DNA of 6,061 bases, taken from assembly GCA_030615565.1 (NCBI GenBank), contig JAUWZC010000139.1, positions 1-6,061 of the forward strand, written 5' to 3'. The stretch comes from Desulfobacteraceae bacterium (GTDB lineage Bacteria > Desulfobacterota > DSM-4660 > Desulfatiglandales > B25-G16). The position numbers and the translations under genes are program-made. This document shows, piece after piece, positions 5,857 through 6,061 of this stretch. Every line of letters starts with the position of its first letter. Within the stretch, counting starts at the first letter, position 1. The notes under the pieces are model-generated. The model saw only the letters and a program-made list of their open reading frames with translations. It had not been told where the DNA came from and did no database searches.

Positions 5857-6061
5857 TTAACCGGTTACTTCTTTTCCGAATAGGGTCCGCGCTATGATCA
5901 TTTTCTGAATCTCGTTGGTGCCCTCATATATCTCCGTGATTTTACAGTCCCTATAAATCTCTTCAACTTTATAAGTGGATTTGTCATGCTCTAATAGCCT
6001 CATGAAACCGTAGCCACCAAATATTTGAACTGCCTCTCTCGCCATTTCCACCGCTAGCTGT
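5857..6061 (-). CDS. Acyl-CoA dehydrogenase C-terminal end, 5' part beyond window (ACAD-4)
   Basis: The visible 67 codons are the end of an acyl-CoA dehydrogenase: EMAREAVQIFGGYGF, the EEIYRDCKI helix, then TEIYEGTNEIQ with the catalytic Glu in YEGT, and IARTLFG before the TAA at 5859-5857. The frame continues upstream past position 6061 (codons for Gln-Leu-Ala precede a GTG at 6051), so that GTG is an internal Val codon and not the start. Compared with the common GGYGYMxEYPVExxYRD arrangement, there is an insertion of about seven residues (LLEHDKS region) between GGYG and the helix. It is the first visible gene of the cluster. It has the usual base and would be a conventional dehydrogenase, in contrast to ACAD-3. 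Confidence 0.92.
   Translation of the reverse strand, partial: QLAVEMAREAVQIFGGYGFMRLLEHDKSTYKVEEIYRDCKITEIYEGTNEIQKMIIARTLFGKEVTG

Noticed and set aside
6049..6051. GTG as start of a 64-residue protein
   Set aside because: The frame stays open to the window edge and reads as ACAD sequence; the GTG is an internal codon.

Overview
The window is a compact cluster of acyl-CoA metabolism genes, all on the minus strand, so transcription runs from high to low coordinates. It is AT-leaning, with strong AGGAGG-type ribosome binding sites. It carries four acyl-CoA dehydrogenases (ACADs), two of them cut by the window edges, a CCG-domain iron-sulfur protein and a thiolase/DUF35 pair. This resembles anaerobic fatty-acid or aromatic-acid degraders such as sulfate-reducing or syntrophic Desulfobacterota. 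A palindromic intergenic repeat built on GTCATTGCGAG, which I recall as common in such genomes, fits that guess. The taxonomic assignment is inference only.

Layout in transcription order. (1) 6061-5857: C-terminal tail of an ACAD with its catalytic Glu. (2) 5856-5667: spacer with a possible weak terminator hairpin. (3) 5666-4665: iron-sulfur protein with two [4Fe-4S] motifs and a canonical second CCG module, a plausible electron acceptor for the dehydrogenases. (4) 4603-3437: full-length ACAD with no Glu at either known catalytic-base position. (5) about 3437-3217: decayed C-terminal relic of an enoyl-CoA hydratase, readable only through three frame changes. (6) 3155-2790: thiolase reduced to 121 residues by a large in-frame internal deletion that removes the nucleophilic cysteine. 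(7) 2789-2379: intact DUF35 zinc-ribbon/OB-fold thiolase partner, with its start codon directly after the thiolase stop. (8) 2378-2108: spacer with an 87-bp palindromic repeat and a good sigma70-like promoter whose -35 box lies on the repeat edge. (9) 2107-962: full-length ACAD. (10) 811-1: paralogue of the preceding ACAD, cut by the window start.

Taken together, genes 1-7 look like a beta-oxidation operon (dehydrogenase, electron-transfer iron-sulfur protein, dehydrogenase, hydratase, thiolase plus DUF35) in which the hydratase and thiolase are wrecked while the flanking genes remain open. The two downstream ACADs form a second unit made by tandem duplication, with a 150-bp patch of about 94% nucleotide identity inside otherwise more divergent genes. 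I see no transposase, RNA gene or CRISPR array. I do not see a clearly new system. The strongest leads are the Glu-less ACAD and the in-frame shrunken thiolase kept next to its intact DUF35 partner.
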